Counted from the stretch's first letter, positions 31,001 through 38,591 are shown. The stretch: 64,000 nt of DNA from Microbacterium hydrocarbonoxydans (GCF_023715885.1 NZ_JAMBOY010000001.1:124001-188000), one strand, 5' to 3'. Program-made: numbers and translations. Notes: generated by a model not told the origin, from the sequence alone.

Positions 31001-31884
31001 ATGACGACCTCGCCCGCGTCGTCGCGAAGCTCGACCATGCCGCCTTCCGCCAGTGTCGGTTGGAGTCCGCCCGCATTCATCGTCCACGCGAATGTCGGTG
31101 CCACACGCGGAGCTCGGTGAAGCACCAGAGTCTCCTTCACACCTCCGCGCAGCACCTCGTATTCGAGGTCGATCCCGGGCGCCACGCCTTCCATCCGCAA
31201 CGTGTCGTCGACCTCCGAACCCTCGGACTGCACCGCAACGGCCTCGACCGCATCGACTCCCTGCAACGTGAAAGACACGGTGGCGTCGTCACGCGTCACC
31301 GACACGCCCTCTGCTCCTCCCGAGGTCTCGGAAAAGGTCGGGGCCAACGGATGACGGTCTACGGACCACCGATCGCGTCGCCTCGTCAGTTCGGTCGAGA
31401 TCTCCTCCCACGTGCCGTCATCGAGCACGTTCAGCGGCTGGTCCGACTGTTCGGTGACCAACGAACCGGACTCCGTCGCATAGGTCGTCACGAATTCCTC
31501 CCGCGCAACAACCGGCAGGTCGTCGGTAGCCTCCGCCAAGTCCTGATCCGAGGGTCTCACTGGAGACGAGTACACGAGACCTGATCGACGGCCATCCGCC
31601 GCAGGCAGGGCGTCGGGGATCTTCTGCTCGTCGGCGAGCGACGAGAAGTCGCCCTGGGGCATCTCCGCCAGCTGCTCGGCTGGGGCCTCGGGCTCACCGC
31701 CGAGCCGCTCGACGTCTTCCGCGGTGAGTTCGCCGTTTTCGGGAATGTCGCGTGTGGCGGGCACCGCGGTGACCGGAGTGGCCGCGCGCACGAGGACGTC
31801 GGCGACCGCCGACGCCTCCGGGGTGACGACGGCGAGAACCGCCGCCAAGACGCAGGCAAGCACAGCAGCAGAGACACGACGCAC
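25060..31884 (-). CDS. full-length secreted Rhs/YD-repeat polymorphic toxin with two PA14 domains
   Basis: A 2,274-residue protein. The GTG at 31884 follows AAAGGAA by 7 nt and opens a signal peptide (RRVSAAVLACVLAAVLAVV). An N-terminal beta region contains RAYPVYVDPT near residue 350. PA14 domains lie at about 786-918 (GLTGSYYDAK, FGVRHDDGVRL) and 1315-1448 (GLQATYYANPH, FVANSDDGARVWV). YD-type repeats ([16 protein letters not shown]) lead to the core-associated [19 protein letters not shown] near 2095 and the DPVNSADLSG junction. The variable tip of about 156 residues has a hydrophobic pre-toxin segment and a basic end (TRGRGGDGVRTTFVRV). Rhs proteins form a beta-cocoon around the toxin. 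The tip's activity is not recognisable. It is followed by an overlapping immunity gene and four displaced modules. Confidence 0.92.
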   Translation of the reverse strand: MRRVSAAVLACVLAAVLAVVTPEASAVADVLVRAATPVTAVPATRDIPENGELTAEDVERLGGEPEAPAEQLAEMPQGDFSSLADEQKIPDALPAADGRRSGLVYSSPVRPSDQDLAEATDDLPVVAREEFVTTYATESGSLVTEQSDQPLNVLDDGTWEEISTELTRRRDRWSVDRHPLAPTFSETSGGAEGVSVTRDDATVSFTLQGVDAVEAVAVQSEGSEVDDTLRMEGVAPGIDLEYEVLRGGVKETLVLHRAPRVAPTFAWTMNAGGLQPTLAEGGMVELRDDAGEVVMHIPAPVAWDSSGSTGERSDSLVNPRVGLEPAEGGAWRYTLQVDPTWLKASERAYPVYVDPTVLTGASYSRSFKSDGAVMNGQLHIGNTRQSNQNVFWRAVAGFDASAAAGQFVGTAQINVAYGGEGTTTTQPGNVYSATGECFTCSGVWLADFSMGNNSAWTAGDGVAANTVGYLQSNLSTAYFMLTGNETAVYSHKRLGLSYLMEYWPYPTVSQVSPANGATNQSTRPTLALSATNSSPHSPAMAYAFTVSANADMSAPVWDSGWISNTQATVPEGKLQPGVTYYWRGKVHDAHHGWAGQSTERTTAIRTLTTQLVPPTPPEATASPGNTTGVPETIVTVTPTLQVDAVAAPAGLPAGGEVKYEFKIATGADAKSGAVFTSGLVSADPDGKVRWTVPPGTLRDGNIYSWIVQPAYGASKNTNPAWVKRLKVDLRLGSSGPSPFDTSGPVTVNLANGNANLSFSSPLVSTLGGPMGMSFSYNSRSEGVVNRGLTGSYYDAKDSLGNVPTSAAGFTFAGKTPLMVRTDSAVSFDWSASSPGPALANDYFMAQWTGFIRVPHASSQWRFGVRHDDGVRLRVNNTSVLDRWGTLAGVVAWSGNQNLSTAEVPIQFDYLEATGAAYVELWADDLADDEGPVIVPASWFTTQRSPLRQGWTASTPIAGDATAWSRATIEPQAVVLTDVTGGAHTYSRTSSGGYTPPAGEYGVVSLDNSGRVVFTDEGGTVYQFAANGTVESATSVADGQKPAAPIMIYNGDGTVKEIVDPLSKDGSTYHRKLSFVYQNAAQNACPTLPPNHLPARAGSLCQIVYPALGSEPAPVTNLYYAGDQLWIIEDPGNERTVFGYDSANVLTSVRDSVANDYLLAQPVSSDYDPPETTVTYSDGRVSAVELPSPDGGPAPRMKKTYAYDLAARTSAVSVAGVANSTSTVAYDAVWRQTSATSPLGVTTTQEWHPTKDLVLSATNSLGMRSTTVYDAATDRATDTYGAAPAACFQSNGRPVTDPVGTNGCGILPAHTSTTYDGGMQGLQATYYANPHLAGKPSLIGHGVGGAAATIDRAWSTASPGAGIPVDNWSLRLTGLVTFPEAGQYTFVANSDDGARVWVGDVIVVDRWETGSIERVGTPITVAAGETRRIRVEYREDTGAATLQLKWRTPSSGTTASVVPGSALRPDYGLVTKTVADDSTAVSGAVAPTTTATMTYQHPWLGQATASTVDPDGLALKTATTFEQPGGSGWLRRLTRALPGATVAGAPASAQTTSAYYGDLENAPAVCGIPAGTKQAGMVKSTTGPTPAAGSAITTQFAYDAWGRTVGTKSSADADWSCTTFDARGEVVASSVVGPSGVASISTTTTRSVRAVGGGYTVVTSGVAVAGSPNGSTITTVTDLLGRTVSYTDVWGTVTTPTYDPASGRVMQVSTTPAGGAASVTAYTYDADGKVLTVTVDGTPLAGVTYDAVQRLAQVTYPDGSALTQVGRDRAERVVSQEWSVGGQVVTDSVVRSQSGRVVQQTSATGSTSYSSTYGYDGAGRLVTARIPGHELTYAFAGSGGCGPNTSAGASGNRTGLVDVWTAPGHAPVTTSTAYCYDWADRLLSSTVTGAIPGASSMTDGVAASEIMYDGRGNTTRLGDMRFVYDAADRHVGTTYDDGTTVSIVRDASGRIVSRTTDPAGSAPASTVQYLFAAGGDAAWGQMTGTDLTRSIGLPGGVSWTNQAGTVTWAFPGLGGHGLMTRSGGTNGALLLWDPFGQPVDPATFAIGTTAADDTNQVAGNTLWHQGALKPAESAGSTLVVEMGARLYVPALGRFLQVDPIEGGVDNDYVWPPDPVNSADLSGEFDWLLALDVVSTAVMFIPGVGTGVGLAIKGTLLAARLVLGAARVGAQAVKLTRAAAAIGRAETRVLREYGYQSVIRARPVGSALKNDKWHSAGKSPLVRGSIRTSATVTRGRGGDGVRTTFVRVPMSVNGRPGTQEWFVRGGNLTHSFWRGR

Positions 31885-32049
31885 CGCAGTTCCTTTCGGA
31901 AGGGACCTGCGGACCTCATCGCCGCATAGCTCAGAGATAGCGGATGGATAGCACTGAAGGCGAGTCACGTCTCGGTAACGGCGTCTCTACCTTCCCGAGA
32001 TTCCGGAGGTTGCCTGGCATTGAGTTCCGGGATACTGCTCACTCGCCCG

Positions 32050-33507
32050 TCAGATCCGCTCCGGCGAGTGCACGCGCGCGAGGAACTTCGCCGTGCGCGG
32101 CGTCGGGCCGCGCGGGTCGAGCAGCGACACGACGACCGTGACCGCGGCCGCCAGCGGGATCGTCCAGGCGGCGGGCTGAGCGAGGTACGGAGCGGAGACG
32201 CCCACTCCGCCGATCGCCGCATGCACCAGCAGAGCCAGGCCCGCCGCGAGGCCGCCGGACAGCATCCCCGCGACCGCCCCGCGGGCCGTGAGGCCGCGCC
32301 ACCACACGCCGAGGAGGATCACCGGAGAGAGCGTCGACGCGGCGATCACGAACACGACTCCGACGCTCGATCCGAGTCCCGCCGGCGCGGTGAGAAGCGC
32401 GACCGCGAGCGGGACGAGTGCGCACAGCACGGCCGACAGACGGAAGGAGCGCACGGATCCGGAGAAGACGTCCTGGCTCACGACCCCCGCGAGCGAGACC
32501 ACGAGTCCGGCCGAGGTCGCGAGGAACGCCGCGAACGCACCGGCGACGATGAGTGCCGTGAGCAGCTCGCCCGCGATGCCGGGGAACACCCGCGAGGGCA
32601 GAAGCAGCACGACCGTGTCGGCCACCCCCGGCACCGCGAGGTCGGGGGCAGCGATGCGGGCGAGCAGGCCCATCGTGCTCGACACCGCGTAGAACGCGCT
32701 CACCATACCGATGACGATCACGGTGGTTCGGCGCGCCGAGACCCCGGTCGGACTCGTGTAGAAGCGAACGAGCACGTGTGGCAGACCCATGGTCCCGAGC
32801 AGGAGGGCGAGGAGCAGGGATGCCGTCTCATACGCGTCGAACCCCGACGGTCCGGCCTCGGCGGGGAACACGAGTGCCGGGTCGACGTCATGCGGCCCGC
32901 CGCTGAGCGCGAACGCGATGCAGACGACGGGCACGAGCAACGCGGTGAGCTTGAGCCAGTACTGGAACGCCTGCACGTAGGTGATGGCACGCATGCCTCC
33001 GGCCGCGACCGCCGCCGCGACGAGCACCGCAACGAGCACCGCGCCCACCCACTCGGGCAATCCGGCGACGACCAGCAGGGTGATGCCGGCGCCGTGCAGT
33101 TGCGGCACGATGTACAGCCAACCGATCACGAGCACCGCGACGCTCGTCACGCGTCGGGCCGCTCTCGACTCCAGCCGAGCTTCCAGGAAGTCGGGGATCG
33201 TGTACGCGCCGCTGCGACGGAGCGGAGACGCGACGAACACGAGCACGAGCAGGTATCCCGCTGCGTATCCGATCGGGAACCAGAACCCCCGCGCGCCGTC
33301 GAGCAGCACGAGTCCGGAGAGTCCGAGGAACGTGCCAGCCGAGAGATACTCCCCGCTGATCGCCGAGGCGTTCCACACCGGGCGCACCGTGCGCGAGGCC
33401 ACGAAGAAATCGCCCGTGGTGCGCGAGATACGCAGTCCGTAGACGCCGATGAGCAGCGTCGCGACCACGACGAGCGCGATGCCAACGAGGTCGAGGACGG
33501 CGTTCAC
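32050..33507 (-). CDS. sodium:solute symporter (cation/acetate symporter-like)
   Basis: A 485-residue transporter with about 13 membrane helices. SSS-family hallmarks are DFFVASRTVRPVWNASAISGEYLSAGTFLGLSG near the start, GYLLVLVFVASPLRRSGAYTIPDFLEAR, and GVWWRGLTARGAVAGML towards the end. This resembles ActP/MctC monocarboxylate (acetate, pyruvate) symporters. The GTG start overlaps the stop of the DUF485 gene (GTGA). ActP is paired in the same way with a DUF485 protein in other bacteria. As the last gene of the kinase-regulator-DUF485 operon, it is probably induced by its own sensed substrate. Confidence 0.87.
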   Translation of the reverse strand: MNAVLDLVGIALVVVATLLIGVYGLRISRTTGDFFVASRTVRPVWNASAISGEYLSAGTFLGLSGLVLLDGARGFWFPIGYAAGYLLVLVFVASPLRRSGAYTIPDFLEARLESRAARRVTSVAVLVIGWLYIVPQLHGAGITLLVVAGLPEWVGAVLVAVLVAAAVAAGGMRAITYVQAFQYWLKLTALLVPVVCIAFALSGGPHDVDPALVFPAEAGPSGFDAYETASLLLALLLGTMGLPHVLVRFYTSPTGVSARRTTVIVIGMVSAFYAVSSTMGLLARIAAPDLAVPGVADTVVLLLPSRVFPGIAGELLTALIVAGAFAAFLATSAGLVVSLAGVVSQDVFSGSVRSFRLSAVLCALVPLAVALLTAPAGLGSSVGVVFVIAASTLSPVILLGVWWRGLTARGAVAGMLSGGLAAGLALLVHAAIGGVGVSAPYLAQPAAWTIPLAAAVTVVVSLLDPRGPTPRTAKFLARVHSPERI

Positions 33508-33878
33508 TCGCGGTCCCGCAAGGCGCGGAACCGGCGTTCGTTGCGGGCGGCCGTGCGCACGTATAGCACCGCGAAGACGACGATGATCGGATAGAACGCG
33601 TAGGCCTGCAGCAGCCACGACAGCGGCAGCCCCCACACCACGAGCTGATCGATCTCCGGGATCAGGGCGATCGCGAGCGTCAGAGCGATCACCACGAGCA
33701 CGAACCCCGCGACCGTGCCGAGGGCGAGCCGCAGCTGGCTGCGCATGAGCGCGCGCGTGAAGACGGCATCCGCTTCGTCGACCGGCGAGCCGGGCAGGCC
33801 GATGCCGCGCGTCAGCGGCGCTGGGCCTCGCGGCGGCGCATCGGCGGTGACGCGCACGCGCTTCGGCGTCTCGGTCAC
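33504..33878 (-). CDS. DUF485-like small membrane protein, symporter partner
   Basis: A 124-residue protein with two membrane segments (LALGTVAGFVLVVIALTLAIAL and SWLLQAYAFYPIIVVFAVLYV) and a basic tail (RTAARNERRFRALRDRE). Size, topology and position directly before an SSS symporter match the DUF485/YjcH family, thought to be an accessory of ActP. The GTG start overlaps the response-regulator stop and has GAGGAGG upstream, so the four genes form one translationally coupled operon. Confidence 0.8.
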   Translation of the reverse strand: MTETPKRVRVTADAPPRGPAPLTRGIGLPGSPVDEADAVFTRALMRSQLRLALGTVAGFVLVVIALTLAIALIPEIDQLVVWGLPLSWLLQAYAFYPIIVVFAVLYVRTAARNERRFRALRDRE

Positions 33879-34606
33879 GGCGCCTCCTCGACGCGCAGAA
33901 GGGCGTCGCGCACCGCGGGGACGAGGCGCCTGCTCACGGGCAGCACCGCGGCATCCACGACGACCGCTGGCTCAGCACCCGACAGACGCGCCTCCGTCAC
34001 CGCCGCCGTGCGGACGAGGGTGGAGCGATGGATGCGCAGGAACCCTGCATCCGCCCATCGGGTCTCGAGCTCGGAGATCGGGATGCGGACGAGATGCCCG
34101 CCGTCTGCGGTGTGCAGTCGCGAGTAGTCGCCCTGGGCCTGCACCCAGCGCACGTCACTGCGCCGCACGAACCGTACGGTCGATCCGATCGTCACCGGCA
34201 GCGTCTCGTCGTCGCCCGGCACGGCGACCTCGCCCCGCTCGATCACGCGATCGACGGCCTGCCGCAGCCGCTCGACGCGCACCGGCTTCAGCAGATAGTC
34301 CGCCGCCCGCAGCTCGAACGCCTCGACCGCGCGGGCCTCGTCGGCGGTGACGAACACGACCGCCGGCGGCGCCGCGAGCGTGAGCAGCGACCGGGCGAGA
34401 TCGGTGCCGAGCAGACCCGGCATGTGAATGTCGAGGAACGCGATACGCACGGCGTGCTGCGACAGCACCCGGAGCGCGTCGCCTCCTGAGGACGCGGTGA
34501 GCACCTCGCCGATCCGTGGGTCCAGCCGCAGCAGGTGCACGAGCTCGTCGAGCGCCGGCTTCTCGTCGTCGGCGACGAGGACGTCGATCGTGCCTGGGTC
34601 GGTCAT
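33875..34606 (-). CDS. LytTR-family response regulator
   Basis: A 243-residue regulator. The receiver domain has the acidic pocket VLVADDEKPALDEL, the phospho-acceptor Asp in IAFLDIHMPGLLG, the Thr of VFVTADEA and the Lys of YLLKPV. The LytTR DNA-binding domain occupies about residues 140-240, with VRWVQAQGDYSRLH, FLRIHRSTLV and LPVSRRLV. It starts 4 nt after the histidine kinase gene ends and overlaps the next gene by 4 nt. LytTR proteins bind direct repeats about two helical turns apart; such a repeat lies upstream of cstA (38558-38591). Confidence 0.93.
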   Translation of the reverse strand: MTDPGTIDVLVADDEKPALDELVHLLRLDPRIGEVLTASSGGDALRVLSQHAVRIAFLDIHMPGLLGTDLARSLLTLAAPPAVVFVTADEARAVEAFELRAADYLLKPVRVERLRQAVDRVIERGEVAVPGDDETLPVTIGSTVRFVRRSDVRWVQAQGDYSRLHTADGGHLVRIPISELETRWADAGFLRIHRSTLVRTAAVTEARLSGAEPAVVVDAAVLPVSRRLVPAVRDALLRVEEAP

Positions 34607-34610
34607 CGAT

Positions 34611-35795
34611 TCAGTCGCCTTCGGGGTCGTGCTGCGGCTGCGACTTCGGCACCCGCATGCGCACCAGGGTACCCGCGCCGGTGTTGGTCTCGACCACGAG
34701 TCCGCCGTCCGCGCCGTAGAGCTGACGCAGCCGGGTGTCGACGTTGCGCAGGCCCACGTGCGACCCGTCGTCGGCGGCCGTGAGGGTGGCGCGGAGCGCG
34801 TCCGGGTCCATCCCGACGCCGTCGTCCTCGACGGTGACCTCGGTGTGCGTGCCGTCGTCGCGCGAGACGATGCGGATCTCGCCCCCACCCTCCCCGGGTT
34901 CGACGCCGTGGCGCACGGCGTTCTCGACCAGTGGCTGCACAGAGAGGAAGGGGATGACGGTCGACAGCGTCTCCGGCGCGATCTGCAGGGTGATGCGCAG
35001 ACGCTCTCCGAACCGCGCGCGCTCCAGTTCGAGGAAGGAGCGGATGCTGTCGAGCTCCTCCGCGAGCGTCGTGAACTCCCCCTGCCGCCGGAAGGAGTAC
35101 CGCGTGAAGTCGGCGAACTCGAGCACGAGATCGCGCGCGCGTACCGGGTCGGTGAGGATGAACGACGCGATCGCGGTGAGGGCGTTGTAGATGAAGTGCG
35201 GCGAGATCTGCGCGCGCAGAGACCGCAGCTCGGCCTCGGCCAACTGCGTGCGCGAGGCATCGAGGCTGCCGAGCTCGACCTGCGCGGCGCACCAGTCCGC
35301 GACCTCCTCCGCAGCGCGGACGAGCGCCGCACCGACGGGAGCAGCGAACGCGACGACGGCGCCGATGACCTGCCCGTCGACGACGATCGGCGCGCCCACC
35401 GCTTCGAGGGCGTCGGTGTGCCCATGGGGCGACCGGAAGACCTGTCGGCGCCCCGAGGACCGCACGTGCTGGGCGATGCGCACGGCTGACGACTCCAGCC
35501 CGTCGGACGGTCCGTCGAAGGACAGCGCGTCGTCGTCGCCGACGATCGCGACCGCCGCGCTGCCGAGCAGCACCCGGAGGTGCCGGGCCGCCTTGACCAC
35601 GTCGGGACCGGTCAGCCCCGCGCGCAGGTGCGGCGCCGCGAGGCTCGCCTGATGCAGGGCCTGCAGCGCGGCCCGCTCGGCATCGCTGCCGAGGTCGGCC
35701 GATCCTCGCGCCAGGCGTCTCGCGAGCAGGAGCAGCACCGTGAGCACGACGCCGCCGACCGCGCCCAGGACCGCGGCGAGGACGACGTCGTTCAT
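34611..35795 (-). CDS. LytS-type sensor histidine kinase with GAF-like sensor
   Basis: A 394-residue kinase with a single N-terminal membrane helix (LAAVLGAVGGVVLTVLLLLA) and a GAF-like region at about residues 45-165 (VGAPIVVDGQVIGAVVAFAA). The His_kinase motif is LRAQISPHFIYNALTAIASF, with the phospho-accepting His in SPHFIYN. The ATPase motifs are PLVENAVRHGV, VEDDGVGMDP and GLRNVDTRLRQLYG. It lacks the multi-helix 5TM-LYT sensor of E. coli BtsS/YpdA, so the signal is probably sensed inside the cell. It is the first gene of the kinase-regulator-DUF485-symporter operon. Confidence 0.92.
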   Translation of the reverse strand: MNDVVLAAVLGAVGGVVLTVLLLLARRLARGSADLGSDAERAALQALHQASLAAPHLRAGLTGPDVVKAARHLRVLLGSAAVAIVGDDDALSFDGPSDGLESSAVRIAQHVRSSGRRQVFRSPHGHTDALEAVGAPIVVDGQVIGAVVAFAAPVGAALVRAAEEVADWCAAQVELGSLDASRTQLAEAELRSLRAQISPHFIYNALTAIASFILTDPVRARDLVLEFADFTRYSFRRQGEFTTLAEELDSIRSFLELERARFGERLRITLQIAPETLSTVIPFLSVQPLVENAVRHGVEPGEGGGEIRIVSRDDGTHTEVTVEDDGVGMDPDALRATLTAADDGSHVGLRNVDTRLRQLYGADGGLVVETNTGAGTLVRMRVPKSQPQHDPEGD

Positions 35796-35851
35796 GCCCT
35801 CAGCCTAGGCATCCGGCATCCGGTCTTCATCGTGACGCTTCCCACTCGTCA

Positions 35852-35930
35852 ACTTCTGCGGCCATCGTCACGTTCTGCGGCCCGCGGGACCGACTCTGGC
35901 CGCAGAAGTCGCACAAGGCCGCAGAACGTG
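35852..35930. repeat. two interleaved perfect inverted repeats
   Basis: ACTTCTGCGGCC at 35852-35863 pairs with GGCCGCAGAAGT at 35898-35909. CACGTTCTGCGGCC at 35869-35882 pairs with GGCCGCAGAACGTG at 35917-35930. The order is A, B, A', B', not nested. The region lies between the end of cstA-ybdD and the start of the kinase operon. It could be a terminator, an operator for the operon or a palindromic repeat. Confidence 0.7.
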
Positions 35931-35949
35931 AGCCCGGCTCGTCGACTCC

Positions 35950-36195
35950 TCAGCAGCAGCGGGCACCGGGGTTGCGGTCCTGGTCGTCCATGCGCTGCCG
36001 CCAGAACTGCCGCTCGCTCAGCGGCTCCTCGTCGGGGTGATGGCGACGGTGATGGGCGACATAGGTCGCGTACGCGGTGTCGCCCATCAGCGTCGTCATG
36101 TACCAGCGGATGCCGCGGCCCACCCGCCCCGTGGCGCACCAGAGTGCCCGTAGGGCGGTGGTCGCGGCATCCGTCCGATTCATCGCGTCCGTCAT
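35950..36195 (-). CDS. ybdD: YbdD/YjiX family small protein, CstA partner
   Basis: An 81-residue protein with ALRALWCATGRVGRGIRWYM, then GDTAYATYVAHHRRHHPDEEPLSERQFWRQRMDDQ and a Cys-Cys end. The family motif Y..YV.H....HP...P....EF.R.R is clear. These proteins are encoded directly behind CstA/BtsT pyruvate carriers and are needed for transport in other bacteria. The ATG lies 1 nt after the cstA stop. I chose this start over upstream in-frame codons that lie inside cstA. Confidence 0.88.
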   Translation of the reverse strand: MTDAMNRTDAATTALRALWCATGRVGRGIRWYMTTLMGDTAYATYVAHHRRHHPDEEPLSERQFWRQRMDDQDRNPGARCC

Positions 36196-36196
36196 C

Positions 36197-38479
36197 TCAG
36201 TGCGTCGATGCCTTGCGCTCGTCGGCGAGGATCGGCTCCCACTGCTTCTCGAGCTCGCGCTCATCAGCCGTCGGGAGGAAGCCCGCGGGAGCGTACCGAC
36301 GTGACGCGACCGGCTCGTCCTCGCTCTTCTCGCCGCCGCCGTTGCGGATCGCCTTGACGGTGGCGATGACCGCGGCGATCATCACGACGATCGCGAGGGT
36401 GACGAAGATGATCGACAGCGTGCCCTGCACCGCGGTGTTGCGGATGACGGCCTCCAGCACCTTCGCCTCGCCGAGCGACGTGTCGCCCGAGCTCAGGGCC
36501 TCGCGGTAGCGGAAGTGGTTCGCCCAGTATCCGATCGCGGGGACCGGCGACAGGATCTTGTACAGCGACGCCGTGATGGTGACGACGGCCGTGAACGCGA
36601 GCGGCAGACCGATGATCCACAGCCACTTGACGTAGCTGCGCCCGCGCTTCGCGACGATCGCGAGCACCACGGCGAGCGCGATGGCGGCGAGCAGCTGGTT
36701 CGCGATGCCGAACAGCGGGAAGAACGTGTTGATGCCGCCGAGCGGGTCGGTGACGCCCAGGATGAGGATCGCTCCCCAGCCGGCCACCATGATCGCGGTG
36801 CAGATCCACACGCCCGGCCGCCACGAGACGTCGCGGAACTTCGGGAACCAGGCGCCGATCGAGTCCTGCAGCATGAAACGGGCGACGCGTGTTCCGGCAT
36901 CCACCGCGGTGAGGATGAACAGCGCCTCGAACATGATCGCGAAGTGGTACCAGAACGCCATGAGCGCCTGACCGCCGAGGGCCTGCTGCATGATGTGCGC
37001 CAAGCCGAGCGCGAGGGTCGGGGCGCCACCGGTGCGCGACACGATCGACTCCTCTCCCACCGCCGCGGCGGTGCCCGTGAGCATGTCGGGTGTGAAATTC
37101 ACCCCCGTCAGGCCCAGGGAGTTCACGAAGGCGACGGCTCCCTCGACGGTGCCGCCGGTGGCGGCCGTCGGCGCGTTCATCGCGAAGTAGATGCCCTGGT
37201 CGATCGAGATCGCGGCGACGAGCGCCATGATCGCGACGAACGACTCCATGAGCATGCCGCCGTAGCCGATGAAGCGTGTCTGGCGCTCCTTCTCCACGAG
37301 CTTCGGTGTCGTGCCCGAGGCGATGAGCGCGTGGAACCCCGACAGGGCCCCGCAGGCGATCGTCACGAACAGGAAGGGGAAGAGCGGACCGGCGAACACC
37401 GGACCCATGCCGTTCTCGCCGAAGATGCTGACGGCGGGGACCGAGATCTCCGGACGCACGAGCACGATCGCTCCGGCGAGCATGACGATCACGCCGATCT
37501 TCATGAACGTCGACAGGTAGTCGCGCGGAGCGAGCAGCAGCCAGACCGGCAGCACCGCGGCGATGAAGCCGTAGATGATGATGCCCCAGGCGATCGTCGT
37601 ACGGTCGAGGTGGAAGATCGCCTGACCCCACTCGGTGCCGGCGACCCAGCCGCCCGCGATGATCGCGGCCATGAGCAGCACGAAGCCGATGATCGAGACC
37701 TCGGTGACCTTGCCCGGACGCAGGTAGCGCAGGTACACACCCATGAACAGGGCGATCGGGATGGTCATCGCGACCGAGAACACACCCCACGGGCTTTCGC
37801 CGAGCGCGTTCACCACGACCAGCGCGAGGATCGCGACGATGATGAGCATGATGAGGAGGGATGCCACGATCGCGGCCGTGCCGCCGATGCGGCCCAGCTC
37901 CTGGCGCGCCATCTGGCCGATCGTGCGGCCGCCGCGGCGCATCGAGAAGAAGAGGACCGTGTAGTCCTGCACGGCGCCGGCGAGCACGACGCCGACGATG
38001 ATCCAGATCGTGCCGGGCAGGTAGCCCATCTGCGCGGCGAGCACCGGACCGACGAGCGGACCGGCACCGGCGATCGCGGCGAAGTGGTGGCCGTAGAGCA
38101 CGCGGCGGTCGGTGGGGACGTAGTCCTTGCCGTCCTGCTTGACCTCGGCCGGGGTGGCACGACGGTCGTCGGGGCGGGTGATGTAGCGCTCGATGACCTT
38201 CGAGTAGAAGCGGTAGCCGATCAGGTAGGTGCACACGGCGGCGAACACGAACCAGATCGCGTTCACGGTCTCGCCGCGGACGATGGCGAGCATCACCCAG
38301 GCGACACCGCCGAGCAGGGCGATGGCGGTCCAGAGCAGGATCTTCGGCAGGGTCCAGCGGTTCGAGCGCTCGTGGTGCTCGTCGGTCAGGGCGACCGGCG
38401 GCAGCGTCGGGTCGGTGACGATCACGGGGTCATCGTCGGTGGTCGCGGCGCCGCGGCTGTGCGGCGAGGATGCGGTCAT
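36197..38479 (-). CDS. cstA: CstA/BtsT-type carbon starvation (pyruvate) transporter
   Basis: A 760-residue carrier with a hydrophilic head of about 60 residues and 16 or more helices. Family signatures are RRVLYGHHFAAIAGAGPLVGPVLAAQMGYLPG, CGALSGFHALIASGTTPKLV, and FGIANQLLAAIALAV near the end. CstA-family proteins take up pyruvate and possibly peptides under starvation. The ATG at 38479 has GAGGAGAA 5 nt upstream. The gene forms a two-gene unit with ybdD. The nearby LytS/LytTR pair resembles the BtsSR system that controls the btsT carrier in E. coli. Confidence 0.93.
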   Translation of the reverse strand: MTASSPHSRGAATTDDDPVIVTDPTLPPVALTDEHHERSNRWTLPKILLWTAIALLGGVAWVMLAIVRGETVNAIWFVFAAVCTYLIGYRFYSKVIERYITRPDDRRATPAEVKQDGKDYVPTDRRVLYGHHFAAIAGAGPLVGPVLAAQMGYLPGTIWIIVGVVLAGAVQDYTVLFFSMRRGGRTIGQMARQELGRIGGTAAIVASLLIMLIIVAILALVVVNALGESPWGVFSVAMTIPIALFMGVYLRYLRPGKVTEVSIIGFVLLMAAIIAGGWVAGTEWGQAIFHLDRTTIAWGIIIYGFIAAVLPVWLLLAPRDYLSTFMKIGVIVMLAGAIVLVRPEISVPAVSIFGENGMGPVFAGPLFPFLFVTIACGALSGFHALIASGTTPKLVEKERQTRFIGYGGMLMESFVAIMALVAAISIDQGIYFAMNAPTAATGGTVEGAVAFVNSLGLTGVNFTPDMLTGTAAAVGEESIVSRTGGAPTLALGLAHIMQQALGGQALMAFWYHFAIMFEALFILTAVDAGTRVARFMLQDSIGAWFPKFRDVSWRPGVWICTAIMVAGWGAILILGVTDPLGGINTFFPLFGIANQLLAAIALAVVLAIVAKRGRSYVKWLWIIGLPLAFTAVVTITASLYKILSPVPAIGYWANHFRYREALSSGDTSLGEAKVLEAVIRNTAVQGTLSIIFVTLAIVVMIAAVIATVKAIRNGGGEKSEDEPVASRRYAPAGFLPTADERELEKQWEPILADERKASTH

Positions 38480-38557
38480 GGGGTTCTCCTCGGGATGCGC
38501 GTCATTGCGTTCATCCACGGTAGAGGTCGTCGATGGCCGGAACACGGCGGTCGGCCG

Positions 38558-38591
38558 GACCGTGCGACGAGCGGCGCCGACCGTGCGACGA
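38558..38591 (-). promoter_or_regulatory. direct repeat with 21-bp period, candidate LytTR-regulator site for cstA
   Basis: GACCGTGCGACGA occurs at 38558-38570 and again at 38579-38591, an exact 13-bp repeat with a 21-bp period, 79-112 bp before the cstA start. LytTR regulators bind two direct repeats about 21 bp apart, and a LytTR regulator is encoded two operons downstream. The binding itself is inferred. Confidence 0.5.

Noticed and set aside
33715..34350. Plus-strand frame over the response-regulator/DUF485 junction
   Set aside because: Pro/Arg/Ser-rich shadow opposite two coupled genes with clear motifs.
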